A DNA stretch of 63,584 nucleotides. It comes from Opitutales bacterium. Lineage in GTDB: Bacteria; Verrucomicrobiota; Verrucomicrobiia; Opitutales; Coraliomargaritaceae. The stretch covers positions 1 to 63,584 of the forward strand of contig JABBCA010000052.1 of assembly GCA_018607135.1 (NCBI GenBank), read 5' to 3'. The position numbers were made by a program, and so were the translations under genes. Every line of letters begins with the position of its first letter. Position 1 is the stretch's first letter. The notes under the pieces are model-generated. The model saw only the letters and a program-made list of their open reading frames with translations, ran no database searches and was not told the origin of the DNA. Positions 1 to 12,272 of the stretch are shown here, piece after piece.

Positions 1-51
1 AGCAAACGCCTGAAAACTGCCCTTATTGCCAGTAAAAGTTAAGCGGTGGTA

Positions 52-1245
52 TTAGTATACAAAGCTCGCAGACGAGGCATCTCCAAAATTCGGATTATGC
101 AGAGGGCTGACCTTACCCGTTTCTGTATCCACTAGCATCAAACGTGTCTTACCACCAGTCCGCTGGGTAAACACCAAATGGCGACCATCATTCATCCAAG
201 TAGGCTCAACTGCAGAATCAGTTACCGAGGTCACAAGATCACTTTTGCCCTTATTCGCATCATACACAGCGATTTGGAAGCCACCCCCTACTGCTGCCGT
301 AAAGGCGATGAGGTGCTGGTGCACTGGGTTCCAGGTAGGCTCTGAGCAATAGCGACTGACATTCGTAGGTAATCGACGCATCGGCCCACCATTTGCTGAA
401 ATTTCATACAGCTGTGGTTTACCGGGTGCATCGGATGTAAACACCAAACGGCGGCCATCTGGCGACCAGCTAGGGCTGGTCTCTAAGCTTTTGTTACTTG
501 TCAGGCGCTTCGGGCTTTTACCCTGTGAATTGGCAACGTATATTTCAGAGCTACCCGTTCCAGATAAGGACATGGCGATGCGGCTGCCATCCGGACTGAA
601 AATGCCCCCCGTGTTTGCACCTTTGTAAGTCGCGATTGGCTCTTTCCGGCCAGTGGACAAATTCACCATATAGATGTCGGGGAACCCAGTTTTATAATAA
701 GTGGTGTATAAAATACGACGCCCATCAGCAGACCACTTTGGCCCAGTCAATAATGAGCGGTCACGAGTCAAAGGCTGCACACGATTGAACAATAAATCAC
801 TGGTGTAGAGTTCAGAAACTCCGCGCTGCTTGCCCACAAAGGCAAGCTTACCTGCAAAAAAGCCTTTAGTGCGAAGCGTCGCCTCGACCGCTAAATCACA
901 AGCACGAAGCACCGCATTTTGCTGATCACTACCACTCACCTTGCGTCTTAACTTTTCTTGACCGCCGGAACCGATACTAATCTCAGTAGAACTACCGCCT
1001 GCTGATTCAATTTTGAAAATGAACGTCGCATTCGCTGGCGTTGTCACTTTGTAGCCGCCGTGGAGATTAAAAGCGCGACGCGCAAGCTTCGCAATTGCAG
1101 GATCGGAGCTCTCGATCGCAACAGCAAACTGGCCTTCCCCGAGCTGACCGGTTACGGTTCCAGCATCAATGAGATCGGCATTCAAGCAACTTGAATGAAA
1201 AGAAAAAGAAACCGCAGCTAACAAAAAAAGTGTAATCAATCGCAT
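52..1245 (-). CDS. TolB-like beta-propeller protein, exported
   Basis: Encodes 397 residues, starting at the ATG at 1245; an in-frame start 24 codons upstream (1317) would put a charged stretch ahead of the signal peptide and is less likely. The N-terminus (MRLITLFLLAAVSFSFHSSC) is a signal peptide. The first ~150 residues resemble the TolB N-terminal domain. They are followed by at least five PD40/WD40-like blades, seen as repeats of the form PxWSPDGRRLVFTSD. TolB is the periplasmic propeller of the Tol-Pal envelope system, where it binds Pal. Only 51 bases lie downstream in the window, so a pal gene next door cannot be checked. Family is clear from the repeats; assignment as the true Tol-Pal TolB is inference. 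Confidence 0.8.
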   Translation of the reverse strand: MRLITLFLLAAVSFSFHSSCLNADLIDAGTVTGQLGEGQFAVAIESSDPAIAKLARRAFNLHGGYKVTTPANATFIFKIESAGGSSTEISIGSGGQEKLRRKVSGSDQQNAVLRACDLAVEATLRTKGFFAGKLAFVGKQRGVSELYTSDLLFNRVQPLTRDRSLLTGPKWSADGRRILYTTYYKTGFPDIYMVNLSTGRKEPIATYKGANTGGIFSPDGSRIAMSLSGTGSSEIYVANSQGKSPKRLTSNKSLETSPSWSPDGRRLVFTSDAPGKPQLYEISANGGPMRRLPTNVSRYCSEPTWNPVHQHLIAFTAAVGGGFQIAVYDANKGKSDLVTSVTDSAVEPTWMNDGRHLVFTQRTGGKTRLMLVDTETGKVSPLHNPNFGDASSASFVY

Positions 1246-1348
1246 AATAAAGAAGTAGTCGGAAGCCGAAAAAAATCGCAAACGAAAATCACGTTTGTGA
1301 ATAAAATGATTCGTCAAATGAACGAATCAGAAGTTCCAAAACAGAAAA

Positions 1349-2416
1349 CTACGTAGCTCTGATATCTTTAAAGCGTATTAACTTCTTTGTATCCTCATCC
1401 CAAAGTCGTAAATTGAGACTTTTTAAACTCTCGCGCAGCGTCAGTTCCGGCACTTTTTGAAAGTAAGTTTCAGCTTCGTGGCAGGCCTTCAAATTGTAAT
1501 TCGCAATACGCGAACTCAAATGATGGATATGATGATAGCCTATATTGCCTGAAAACCAATTCAACACACTAGGCAACCGGTAAAAAGAACTGCCCTGCAT
1601 GGCAGATAACGTATAATCCCATGTGCCGCCTTCACTCCAATAAGTGTCTTCAAACTGGTGCTGAACATAGAAGAGCCAAACACCGAGACCAGAAGATACA
1701 AAAGTCACAATAAACTGGATCCAGACAAAATTCCAAAAGCCAAAAATTAAAGACATCGAAACTGCATAAATCGCTATAGCTGCGTTCATCCAATAAACAG
1801 AAGCCTTGTCTTTCTTATTTGCTTTCGAATAGGCGAAGCGTTGATACACCCAAAACAGACCAAGCGGAATCAGACCAAATAATACAATTGGATTCCGCAT
1901 AAAGCGATATTGCAGGCGAGTATACCATGGCGAGGCCACATATTCTTCAACTGTCATGGTCCACACATCGCCTATGCCCCGTTCGTCTAAATTACCCGAG
2001 CAACCATGATGCACAGCATGCTGCCAGCGCCAGTGACGATACGGAGTCAATGTGCATAGGCCGCTTATGAAACCGAGCACATCATTTGCCTTTTTAGATG
2101 CGAAGAAGGACCCATGCCCGCAATCGTGAAAAATAATAAAAATGCGGACCAAAAACAAAGCCGCCAGGATTGCGCAGAGGCTCGTCAATATCCAAGAAAC
2201 CGATACCGTAAAATACATGCCGACCCACAGTGCAACATATGGAATAAATGTATTACAAATCTGCCAAATAGCCTTTGAGCGGTCCGGTTTCGTATATTGC
2301 TTCACTATTTTACGCCAATCCTCTGAATGAAAATCAGGTTCAGATTCGTTAACAGGTTTCAAGCCTGAGCTTGGCATCATAGTAGCCATGTTTGGCTGAG
2401 GTAATAATTGCGTCAT
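1349..2416 (-). CDS. Membrane fatty-acid desaturase
   Basis: A 355-residue integral membrane desaturase of the acyl-lipid/omega-6 (FADS-like) family, which introduces double bonds into membrane fatty acids using a di-iron centre and O2. The three histidine boxes are present: HDCGH at 97-101, HAVHH at 133-137 and HHIHH at 295-299. Hydrophobic segments surround about residues 55-95, 175-190 and 210-255. It stands alone, with no ferredoxin or reductase neighbour. The regiospecificity (delta-9, delta-12 or other) cannot be read from sequence. Confidence 0.9.
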   Translation of the reverse strand: MTQLLPQPNMATMMPSSGLKPVNESEPDFHSEDWRKIVKQYTKPDRSKAIWQICNTFIPYVALWVGMYFTVSVSWILTSLCAILAALFLVRIFIIFHDCGHGSFFASKKANDVLGFISGLCTLTPYRHWRWQHAVHHGCSGNLDERGIGDVWTMTVEEYVASPWYTRLQYRFMRNPIVLFGLIPLGLFWVYQRFAYSKANKKDKASVYWMNAAIAIYAVSMSLIFGFWNFVWIQFIVTFVSSGLGVWLFYVQHQFEDTYWSEGGTWDYTLSAMQGSSFYRLPSVLNWFSGNIGYHHIHHLSSRIANYNLKACHEAETYFQKVPELTLRESLKSLNLRLWDEDTKKLIRFKDIRAT

Positions 2417-2881
<465 letters not shown>

Positions 2882-3041
2882 ATACCAAAGGTGATGAAGC
2901 AATTAACTAGTCGACCGCTTTGCAAGCCTTGACTGATACAGTCACAGATTCCGATTCACTTCGTGCTCGGTCATGTTGTCGCGATATGCCTCGAAACGGC
3001 CACGCTTCTGCTGCGATGTCCCCAATACCCTAAGCTCTACC

Positions 3042-3073
3042 AAAAAAAGGCGCCCCATTCTGGGACGCCTTTT
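3042..3073 (-). terminator. Rho-independent terminator of greA
   Basis: On the minus strand the hairpin GGCGTCCC-AGAAT-GGGGCGCC (one G-T pair) is followed directly by seven T. It lies about 20 bp after the stop codon of the long greA and between that gene and the tRNA. Confidence 0.9.
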
Positions 3074-3091
3074 CGAATACAATTGAATGGA

Positions 3092-4954
<1,863 letters not shown>

Positions 4955-5014
4955 AATAGTTTGCGAACGTGGTTTTTATTCGTAAACGATGAACTATGCA
5001 CAGTTTCTACACGA

Positions 5015-6322
5015 ATGAGAAGTATTAAGTTAAATTTATCAAAACAGTCGGTAACAGGTTGGGACGCAGCCGTTACACTCGTCGATGGCTACTTCTCAGG
5101 AAACCTGAAAGCGAACCAACTACTGGACGGCTTACCTCAGGATTTTAGCGGTGAGCGACGAGCCATTTGCCAGTCACTCTTTTTAGGCGCACTACGCCAC
5201 GGACACCGTGTTCAAGCGGGTTTACAGCCATTATTGCGCAAAAATCCGCGTTCCTTGGTCCAAGCAATCCTCCTAGTAGCTGGGTATGAAATGCTTGCGG
5301 CTGATACCGAAAAAATGCCAAAGATCGTGCACCATGCAGTCGAAAGAGGCAAAAAAATGGTGGCAAAATCGGAGCTCGGATTCCTCAATGCAGTGCTACG
5401 TCGCCTCCCGGATTCTCTAGCAACGCTCTCCCCAGACAGTGAAATCGCCGATTTCTATAGTCATCCTAGGTGGTTGGTAAAGCGCTGGCAAAGCGAATTT
5501 GGTTTAGAGAACACCACCCGACTGCTCAAATGGAACCAAAACATTCCCGCCACCTACCTAAAACTCTACAGAACCCTAGAAGATATTCCAGCTGGTTTAG
5601 AGGCGACCCAGTGGCCACAATTCTACAAAGCCTCGGCCGAAGCCTCATGGAGTGATGACCTCCGCCCTCTCCTAAACAACGGCGACGCCTACGCTAAAGA
5701 CCCTTCCACCCGCATCGCGCCAGAGCTGCTCGCACCACAAGCTGGCGAAAGCGTGCTCGACCTCTGTGCGGCTCCAGGAGGTAAAGCCTTCGATCTTGCA
5801 CATGCCATGCAACAACACGGCACTATCATTGCGGTTGACCTCCCAGGGAAGCGAATCGCTCGCCTGCGAGAAAACCTCTCTACATTAAACTCCGACAAGC
5901 TCTTTTGCAAAATCGTAGAAAAAGATGTGCTGCAACTCACACCTACGGATTTCGTGAAGCAGAAACTGCCCGAGACCTACGACGCAGTGATGCTCGACGC
6001 GCCCTGCTCCAATACAGGCGTGATTCAGCGTCGCACAGATGTGAAATGGCGCTTAGAAACCACCGACATTGAAGACTGCGCGGCACTACAAGCAGAGCTG
6101 CTCCAAGCCGCTGCTCAATTTGTCAAACCGAGCGGCCGACTCGTCTACAGCACTTGCAGTATCGAAGATGCAGAGAATACAGAAGTCGTTGAAGCCTTTT
6201 TGAACACAGAAATAGGTCAGGCATTCGCACTTACAAAAAGCCACCAGAGCCTTCCATGGGAAAGCGGACACGATGGCGCTGGTGCGTTCTTACTCATTCG
6301 CGAGTGTTCACACAGCCAATAA
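5015..6322 (+). CDS. rsmB: 16S rRNA (cytosine-C5) methyltransferase, RsmB/Sun family
   Basis: Encodes 436 residues from the ATG at 5015. A TTG at 4961 would lengthen it by 18 codons but lies only 6 bp from the divergent greA start, so it is less likely. The N-terminal ~130 residues are a NusB-like RNA-binding domain. The Rossmann methyltransferase domain has the SAM-binding motif LCAAPGGK (about 250-257), motif IV LDAPCSNTGV with C331, and motif VI YSTCSIED with catalytic nucleophile C381. The two-cysteine layout is that of m5C rRNA methyltransferases. The E. coli enzyme modifies C967 of 16S rRNA. Confidence 0.92.
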   Translation: MRSIKLNLSKQSVTGWDAAVTLVDGYFSGNLKANQLLDGLPQDFSGERRAICQSLFLGALRHGHRVQAGLQPLLRKNPRSLVQAILLVAGYEMLAADTEKMPKIVHHAVERGKKMVAKSELGFLNAVLRRLPDSLATLSPDSEIADFYSHPRWLVKRWQSEFGLENTTRLLKWNQNIPATYLKLYRTLEDIPAGLEATQWPQFYKASAEASWSDDLRPLLNNGDAYAKDPSTRIAPELLAPQAGESVLDLCAAPGGKAFDLAHAMQQHGTIIAVDLPGKRIARLRENLSTLNSDKLFCKIVEKDVLQLTPTDFVKQKLPETYDAVMLDAPCSNTGVIQRRTDVKWRLETTDIEDCAALQAELLQAAAQFVKPSGRLVYSTCSIEDAENTEVVEAFLNTEIGQAFALTKSHQSLPWESGHDGAGAFLLIRECSHSQ

Positions 6323-6379
6323 AAACGTTCCATAAACGCGTGTTGACCTCCGGCTATGCGCTAATTTTGGTTCCATTAG

Positions 6380-7453
6380 ATGAAGAAAATACTCGTAGCC
6401 CTCTCTGGTGGTGTGGACAGCGCCGTGGCGGCCCTTCGCTTGAAGGACCTAGGCTACGACGTGTCGGGAGCCTACATCCGCACATGGATGAACGAGGAGA
6501 TGCCCTTTGCCGACTGTCCTGCGCAGCAAGATATCGAAGACTCCCGAGCGGTCGCTGAGCACCTTGGAATCGATTACGAGATCGTCAATTTGGTCAACGA
6601 ATACCGCGAACATGTCGTCAACTACCTCGTCGCTGGCTACAAAAACGGCATCACGCCCAACCCAGACATGATGTGTAACCGCGAGATGAAATTCGGCATC
6701 TTTCAAGATTACGCACTCAACAATGGATTCGAAGCCATTGCCACTGGCCACTACGTGCGCAAATGCACCAACGACGACGGCAGCCACGATCTATTCAGCG
6801 GCATGGATCGCAACAAGGATCAGACCTACTTCTTGGCAATGGTTCGGCAGGAGCAAATACGCCAAGCGCTCTTCCCCGTCGGTGAGCTCACCAAGCCCGA
6901 AGTGCGCGAACTCGCACTCGAAAGCAAGCTACCCAATGCCACCAAAAAGGACAGCCAAGGTATTTGTTTCCTAGGGGACATGAATATCAATAATTTCCTC
7001 GAGCACTACATCGAAGACACGCCAGGCGATATCATTCGCGCAGGTGATGGCAAATGGCTCGGCCGCCATCGCGGTCTCCATCGCTACACCATGGGCCAAC
7101 GTCGCGGTATCGGCGTGCCGTCCAATACCGACAACGAATTTTACGTCGTCACCGGCTTCAATATGGAAAACAACGAGCTCCTCGTCGCCTTCGACAAGCC
7201 CGACTCCCCGGGACTCTTCACCAGCGAAGTCGAAGTCTACGGCCTCAGCTTCGTCAACAAAGCGCTCACACAAGAGTGTCGTATCGAAGCACGCCCACGC
7301 TACCGGGACGTCTCACAAAAAATCACCTATACCCCAACGGGTGAGGACTCCGCAAACGTCGTCTTCGACGAACCCCAACGCGCCCTCGCAGCAGGGCAGA
7401 TCCTCGCGCTCTACGATGGTGATAAACTACTCGGCGGTGGTTTTTATCGGTAG
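6380..7453 (+). CDS. mnmA: tRNA-specific 2-thiouridylase
   Basis: A 357-residue MnmA, which thiolates U34 of tRNA-Lys, -Glu and -Gln using ATP and a persulfide. The PP-loop SGGVDS lies at residues 9-14. The two active cysteines are C99 (in [10 protein letters not shown]) and C196 (in DSQGICFLG), with the conserved DQTYFL motif at 147-152. Length matches the family (about 360). It follows rsmB by 57 bp on the same strand, so the two RNA-modification genes may be co-transcribed. Confidence 0.95.
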   Translation: MKKILVALSGGVDSAVAALRLKDLGYDVSGAYIRTWMNEEMPFADCPAQQDIEDSRAVAEHLGIDYEIVNLVNEYREHVVNYLVAGYKNGITPNPDMMCNREMKFGIFQDYALNNGFEAIATGHYVRKCTNDDGSHDLFSGMDRNKDQTYFLAMVRQEQIRQALFPVGELTKPEVRELALESKLPNATKKDSQGICFLGDMNINNFLEHYIEDTPGDIIRAGDGKWLGRHRGLHRYTMGQRRGIGVPSNTDNEFYVVTGFNMENNELLVAFDKPDSPGLFTSEVEVYGLSFVNKALTQECRIEARPRYRDVSQKITYTPTGEDSANVVFDEPQRALAAGQILALYDGDKLLGGGFYR

Positions 7454-7495
7454 CCTAAGAGGCTGAGCGCTAAATAAGTGGATAGCTGCGACTGG

Positions 7496-7945
7496 TCAAA
7501 AGGATGGGAAGTCGATTCCGAGTGCGCCTAAGACTAAAGCCACTAGTATGAAAAATATAATTACGCCTGCGATCAATAGAGACCACTGAACAATCGCAGC
7601 TGTAATGCCTAGAGTCATGGCTCCTCCAGAGATATTTTTATTCTCTCCTCGAATTAAGGAGCCAAGACCACAACCAGTCCCAATCATCCCGAAGGCAATC
7701 ACCGCAGTAAATAAATGAGCTGATGGATTTTTTTCTACTGGTTCAACTTGGTATTCTTCACCCTTCATTTTGGCCTCTGCGACTGCTTTCAACTTCAATG
7801 CAAAATCAACAGCACTTTCCTCAATTGGTTTTGCTGGTGGATCAATCGCTTCTGCAATTTGTGGGGATAGAAATGCTGTAACCAGTGCAATGAAACCGAT
7901 TAAGCATCCGACGATGCCGAGTGTATTCTTTTGCTTTGTTTTCAT
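7496..7945 (-). CDS. Small membrane protein of unknown function
   Basis: Encodes 149 residues from the ATG at 7945; the frame is open upstream but that extension is charged and looks like non-coding leader. I do not recognise the family. Hydrophobic segments lie at about 9-28, 77-97 and 107-143 (probably two spans). A soluble stretch rich in Lys/Glu lies between the first and second. Glycine-rich GTGCGLGSLIRG sits at the end of segment two. It is convergent with mnmA (42 bp apart) and lies downstream of pta with a 178-bp gap, so it probably has its own promoter. Confidence 0.6.
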   Translation of the reverse strand: MKTKQKNTLGIVGCLIGFIALVTAFLSPQIAEAIDPPAKPIEESAVDFALKLKAVAEAKMKGEEYQVEPVEKNPSAHLFTAVIAFGMIGTGCGLGSLIRGENKNISGGAMTLGITAAIVQWSLLIAGVIIFFILVALVLGALGIDFPSF

Positions 7946-8123
7946 TCTGCTTTCTTCAAACATTAAGGTTATGCGCGGACTCTCGCACGTAGATTTGCTC
8001 GGAGTTCTCATCTCCCTTCTTGTTAAATCTTTGTTTCGCTGGAATAAAGGCAAACCGTAAGTCAGCCACTCTTGTCTAACTCTTCTCATCTAAGTGGTCT
8101 GGCAAGAGTGCCTCACCTACGCT

Positions 8124-10286
8124 CTAAATATCTGCCTGGATAGCGGTGATCGCGATGGTGTAGACAATATCGTCAACCCATGCGCCGCGTGACAAATCAT
8201 TCACCGGCTTGCGTAGGCCTTGGAGCATCGGACCAATACTAATCACATTGGCGGAACGCTGCACCGCTTTGTAGGTGGTGTTGCCTGTATTCAAATCGGG
8301 GAAGACGAAGACGGTGGCTTGACCAGCAACTGGGCTATCGGGTGCTTTGGTGCGGGCGACATCCATTTGCGAAGCGGCATCGTATTGCAGTGGTCCGTCA
8401 ATTATAAGTTCTGGGCGTGCTTTCTTGGCTAAACGTGTCGCTTCGCGAACCTTATCCACCCCAGCGCCAGAGCCTGATTGACCAGTGCTATAACTGATCA
8501 TGGCCACCCTAGCAGGAATACCAAAACTCTCTGCCGAAGCTGCACTTTGAATCGCAATGTCGGCGAGGCTTTCAGCGTCGGGATCAGGATTCACCGCGCA
8601 GTCACCATAGACTACCACTTGATCAGGTAGGCACATAAAGAACACAGAAGAAACCACCTTGGCATCAGGCGCCGTTTTGATCAATTGCAACGCGGGACGA
8701 ATCGTATTGGCGGATGAGTGAACCGCTCCCGAAACGAGCCCATCGACTTCGTCGAGCGCTAACATAATTGTGCCCAGCATGACAGTATCTTCGAGTGCTT
8801 CGCGGGCTTCTTTTTCACCCATGTTTTTATGCTTTCGCATTTCCATCAGCATAGGCACGTAGCGTTCGCGCACCGCGTCTGGATCGATGATTTCAATACC
8901 CGTGAGATCCACATTGATATTGCCTGCCACACGTTTCACATCCTCGGGTTTACCTAGTAAGATACACTTCGCGAGGCCACGCGCTTGGCAGAGCACTGCC
9001 GCTTCAATGGTGCGTGGCTCATCTCCCTCTGGTAGAATAATGCGCTTCTGCGCCTTACGTGCCCGTTTGGAAATTTGATGGCGGAATGCGGCGGGCGACA
9101 TTCGTATCGGCAAATCAGTTTCAACCCGCGACTGCAGCGCGTCTACATTCAGATGACGTGCCACAAAATCAAGTGTCACATTAAAGCGCTCGATATCATC
9201 ACCGGGGATGTAGTTTCGCATACGAGAAAGTGCCGTCGCAGTTTCAAAACTGTCTGTTTCCACCCTCAAAACAGGGAGTCCCTTTTTGAATGCTGGATTG
9301 CAGAGTTCGATTACTTCGTCGCTCAGTGACAAGCCTCCAGTCAGCACTAGGCCTGCGAGTGGAATCTTATCCATGGTCGCCAAAGCTGCGGTCACCATAA
9401 CATCAATACGATCCCCAGGAGCCACGATGAGACGTCCAGGATCAAACACATGCAAAATATTTTGAAGATGTCGCGCGGTAAGTGTCACTGATTTTACACG
9501 ACGTGTGTTGCTGTCACCGACGTTGATGAATTCAGCGTTTAAGTGACGCGCTACATCGCTCACACGAAACGACGGCAAGTCCGTGTTCCATGGCACACAA
9601 CCAATCAGCTCAAAGCCCTTGCGCGCAAACATAGGACATTCAGATTTAATCTTCTCACGTATGGCCTTTAAGTCCTCACCAGTGAGGTGCTCATACTTCT
9701 CAATTAGATCGCCAGCACCATGCACTGGCATCGCACCACCCGATTGATCAGGCTTGCTGACCTGCACCTTGTTCAAAATACACCCAATGATGTTTTCACT
9801 CTGCCAGCCTCCATAAAGTGACGCAGCAGTTTCGAGCTCATCTTCAAGCTCCTTGGTTGTAATGCCACGCATCGAATTCACTAAAATGACTTCGGCGCTC
9901 AAAGCGGTCGCGACAGAACGGTTGATTAAACTTGGAAAACTCTGACTCTCCGTTGGAAGTAATCCTTCCACAATCATCACATCTACCTCATCGACATGAG
10001 TGCGCACTTTTTCCACGACCTGCTCCATTAAATCCTCCATCCGGTCGTTACGCACATAGCCTTCTGCAACTTCAAGCGACAAGGGTGCTACGGGTTTGAA
10101 ACCTGTAGTCTTTGCCACCAAGCTAATAGAGGGGTCTTCTTCTCCCTCGGCAAAAACCTCTTGGCTGATCGGCTTACAGAACCCGACTCGAATACCGCGA
10201 CGATCCAAGGCACGAAAAACACCTTGTGAAATGGAAGTGAGACCACTCTCAACACCTGAGGCAGCAAGGAAAAAAACGTGTTTCAT
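8124..10286 (-). CDS. pta: Phosphate acetyltransferase
   Basis: A 720-residue long-form Pta, converting acetyl-CoA + Pi to acetyl phosphate + CoA. The N-terminal ~220 residues are a BioD-like P-loop domain (MKHVFFLAASGVESGLTS), a DRTGG regulatory domain follows (about 220-340), and the catalytic PTA_PTB domain occupies about 390-715 (for example GAVHSSANTIRPALQ and GPLQYDAA). Its ATG overlaps the ackA stop by ATGA, so the pair is translationally coupled. Together they form the reversible acetate/ATP pathway. Confidence 0.96.
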   Translation of the reverse strand: MKHVFFLAASGVESGLTSISQGVFRALDRRGIRVGFCKPISQEVFAEGEEDPSISLVAKTTGFKPVAPLSLEVAEGYVRNDRMEDLMEQVVEKVRTHVDEVDVMIVEGLLPTESQSFPSLINRSVATALSAEVILVNSMRGITTKELEDELETAASLYGGWQSENIIGCILNKVQVSKPDQSGGAMPVHGAGDLIEKYEHLTGEDLKAIREKIKSECPMFARKGFELIGCVPWNTDLPSFRVSDVARHLNAEFINVGDSNTRRVKSVTLTARHLQNILHVFDPGRLIVAPGDRIDVMVTAALATMDKIPLAGLVLTGGLSLSDEVIELCNPAFKKGLPVLRVETDSFETATALSRMRNYIPGDDIERFNVTLDFVARHLNVDALQSRVETDLPIRMSPAAFRHQISKRARKAQKRIILPEGDEPRTIEAAVLCQARGLAKCILLGKPEDVKRVAGNINVDLTGIEIIDPDAVRERYVPMLMEMRKHKNMGEKEAREALEDTVMLGTIMLALDEVDGLVSGAVHSSANTIRPALQLIKTAPDAKVVSSVFFMCLPDQVVVYGDCAVNPDPDAESLADIAIQSAASAESFGIPARVAMISYSTGQSGSGAGVDKVREATRLAKKARPELIIDGPLQYDAASQMDVARTKAPDSPVAGQATVFVFPDLNTGNTTYKAVQRSANVISIGPMLQGLRKPVNDLSRGAWVDDIVYTIAITAIQADI

Positions 10287-11491
10287 AATGCAATTATAGC
10301 TAAAGTTTCACGAGCAATCATCAGCTCTTCGTTGGTCTCCACGACCAGGCAAAGCAGACTGCCCTCTTTTGAAATACGGCCTTGTTCGGCATCACCATTT
10401 TGAGCGTTCAACTCATGATCAACCTGAACCCCAAGCACTCGAAGATGCTCCAATGCACGTGCTCGCACCTGATGAGAGTTTTCTCCGATACCACCAGTGA
10501 ATACGATTGCATCTAACTTCGAAAGTGCGGCTGTTAAGCCCATGATTGCTTTCGCCAGTCGATAGGCAAACACCTCAATCGCTAACTTGGCACGATCATC
10601 GCCCGCCTCCATCGCACTCACCAGTGTGCGCATGTCATTACTCTGCCCCGAAATCCCGAGTAAACCACTCTCTGTGTTCAGTGCGGTCATCACACGATCC
10701 AAGGACCATCCAAGGGATTTCGAAATAAATGCATGTATCGACGGATCCACATCGCCACTACGGGTGCCCATAACCAAACCTTCCAGTGGTGTAATACCCA
10801 TAGTTGTATCCGCACTCTGACCCGCCTCAATCGCGCACGCGCTACAACCATTTCCTAGATGTGCAATAATCAGACTGGTTTCCCCTAGTGGCTTGCCCAG
10901 TCTACGGGCCGTCTCACCAGCGACGTAACGATGGCTGGTTCCATGAAACCCGTAGCGACGCACCCCTTGCTCCGTATACCAACTATAAGGCACGGCATAT
11001 AGGTATGCGTGCGGTGGTATCGTCTGGTGAAAGGCCGTATCAAACACAGCCACTTGTGGCAACTTAGGAAATACTTTTTGCGATGCACGCATGCCAGCAA
11101 TATGCGCCGGATTATGCAAAGGCGCCAAATTAGAGCAGCGCTCTAAGCCTTCCAATACATCCGCATCAATTTTTACACTACTGGTAAATGCCTCGCCACC
11201 ATGCACTACACGATGCCCCACTGCGATGACTTCTACGTCGCTAGGTAGCACCTTAATCACCTCACCTAAGCAGTCTACCAAAGTCGCCTCAGGCAATGCC
11301 TTGGTAAACTTGTCTTTACCGACTTTCCAAGTAAGCAAGGTATCCAAACTGTTCACGCATTCCGCAAGCCCTGTAATTAACAATTCTTCACGCATCAAGT
11401 CTATCAAAGCAAATTTGACCGAGGAACTCCCACAGTTGATGACTAAGACTGCTTTGGATTGGTTACTTTGTTTTTCAACGGAATCATTCAT
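10283..11491 (-). CDS. ackA: Acetate kinase
   Basis: Encodes 402 residues from the ATG at 11491 (MNDSVEKQ); an upstream in-frame start at 11548 adds 19 residues with no family counterpart. Family signatures are VINCGSSSVKFALID near the start, the GFHGTSHRYV motif and IVFTGGIGENS near the C-terminus. It phosphorylates acetate with ATP or makes ATP from acetyl phosphate. First gene of the ackA-pta pair; the PPTase gene ends 82 bp upstream. Confidence 0.96.
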   Translation of the reverse strand: MNDSVEKQSNQSKAVLVINCGSSSVKFALIDLMREELLITGLAECVNSLDTLLTWKVGKDKFTKALPEATLVDCLGEVIKVLPSDVEVIAVGHRVVHGGEAFTSSVKIDADVLEGLERCSNLAPLHNPAHIAGMRASQKVFPKLPQVAVFDTAFHQTIPPHAYLYAVPYSWYTEQGVRRYGFHGTSHRYVAGETARRLGKPLGETSLIIAHLGNGCSACAIEAGQSADTTMGITPLEGLVMGTRSGDVDPSIHAFISKSLGWSLDRVMTALNTESGLLGISGQSNDMRTLVSAMEAGDDRAKLAIEVFAYRLAKAIMGLTAALSKLDAIVFTGGIGENSHQVRARALEHLRVLGVQVDHELNAQNGDAEQGRISKEGSLLCLVVETNEELMIARETLAIIAL

Positions 11492-11573
11492 TAGGTAAAC
11501 TTCTGATACATATTTTAATGCATTAGTTAAGCTTAATGTTAATTTCACATGAAATTAAGCAAAGTTTACACAC

Positions 11574-12272
11574 TCAACTCAACCAGCAAAGCGTCATCAC
11601 ATATTCCCCAACATATTGATATCGAATGTGTAAGCGATCCAAATAGCGCTTCATCTCAGAAGGAAACTGCTCACCCAGATACAATGCCTTAGCCGTTTGG
11701 CGCTCCTCATCAATTTTCAGCGCTAAATCATGAAAACTTCCAAGGCAACGCGATCGCACATACTGTGCCTTATAAAAGGCTTCCTTCGCACTGAATAACA
11801 GGCTCGCCCGAATACGATTCGCACCCACCCAATCCGTCTCTAAAGAATGCACCACACGTAGCATTGCCGCTGGTGAGAGTCGTGTCGTCTTTTCTATATC
11901 GATCCCTAAGATTTGAATACTGCTTGTGGACGCAGCAACCGCCACGCACAGCCCACGCGAGTGAGAGAGTGATGCCAAGCTCCCCTCTGGAATTATAGGC
12001 ACTCCATCGCTATCGCTAGAGATGACTAAATTAAAGAACCCACACTGCTCCAGTGCGCTACGTAAACAATGGCGACCTGTCGCAAATTCACGGCGACGGT
12101 GTTCTGTAGCCGCTTCAAGATGCGCCCCCTCTTCGTCATTAAGCGCAAATGCATCAGACGCCCACTCCGCGTGGTAGCTCACGCCATTCGGACACAATTT
12201 CCCCAGCGCCTGACGAACTGCATCCACTGAAACCGGGCTCTCCATCTCAAAATGATGCTTACTTAAAACCAA
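11574..12272 (-). CDS. 4'-phosphopantetheinyl transferase, EntD/Sfp-like
   Basis: A 232-residue PPTase that would transfer phosphopantetheine from CoA to carrier proteins. The EntD-type motif RRREFATGRHCLRSAL is at 60-74, the Mg-binding D125 and E127 lie in LGIDIEK, and the catalytic KEAFYK begins at K163. The start at 12272 overlaps the M23 gene by 14 bp; an alternative ATG at 12245 starts just after that stop. No polyketide or nonribosomal synthase is in the window, so its target is elsewhere. Confidence 0.9.
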   Translation of the reverse strand: MVLSKHHFEMESPVSVDAVRQALGKLCPNGVSYHAEWASDAFALNDEEGAHLEAATEHRRREFATGRHCLRSALEQCGFFNLVISSDSDGVPIIPEGSLASLSHSRGLCVAVAASTSSIQILGIDIEKTTRLSPAAMLRVVHSLETDWVGANRIRASLLFSAKEAFYKAQYVRSRCLGSFHDLALKIDEERQTAKALYLGEQFPSEMKRYLDRLHIRYQYVGEYVMTLCWLS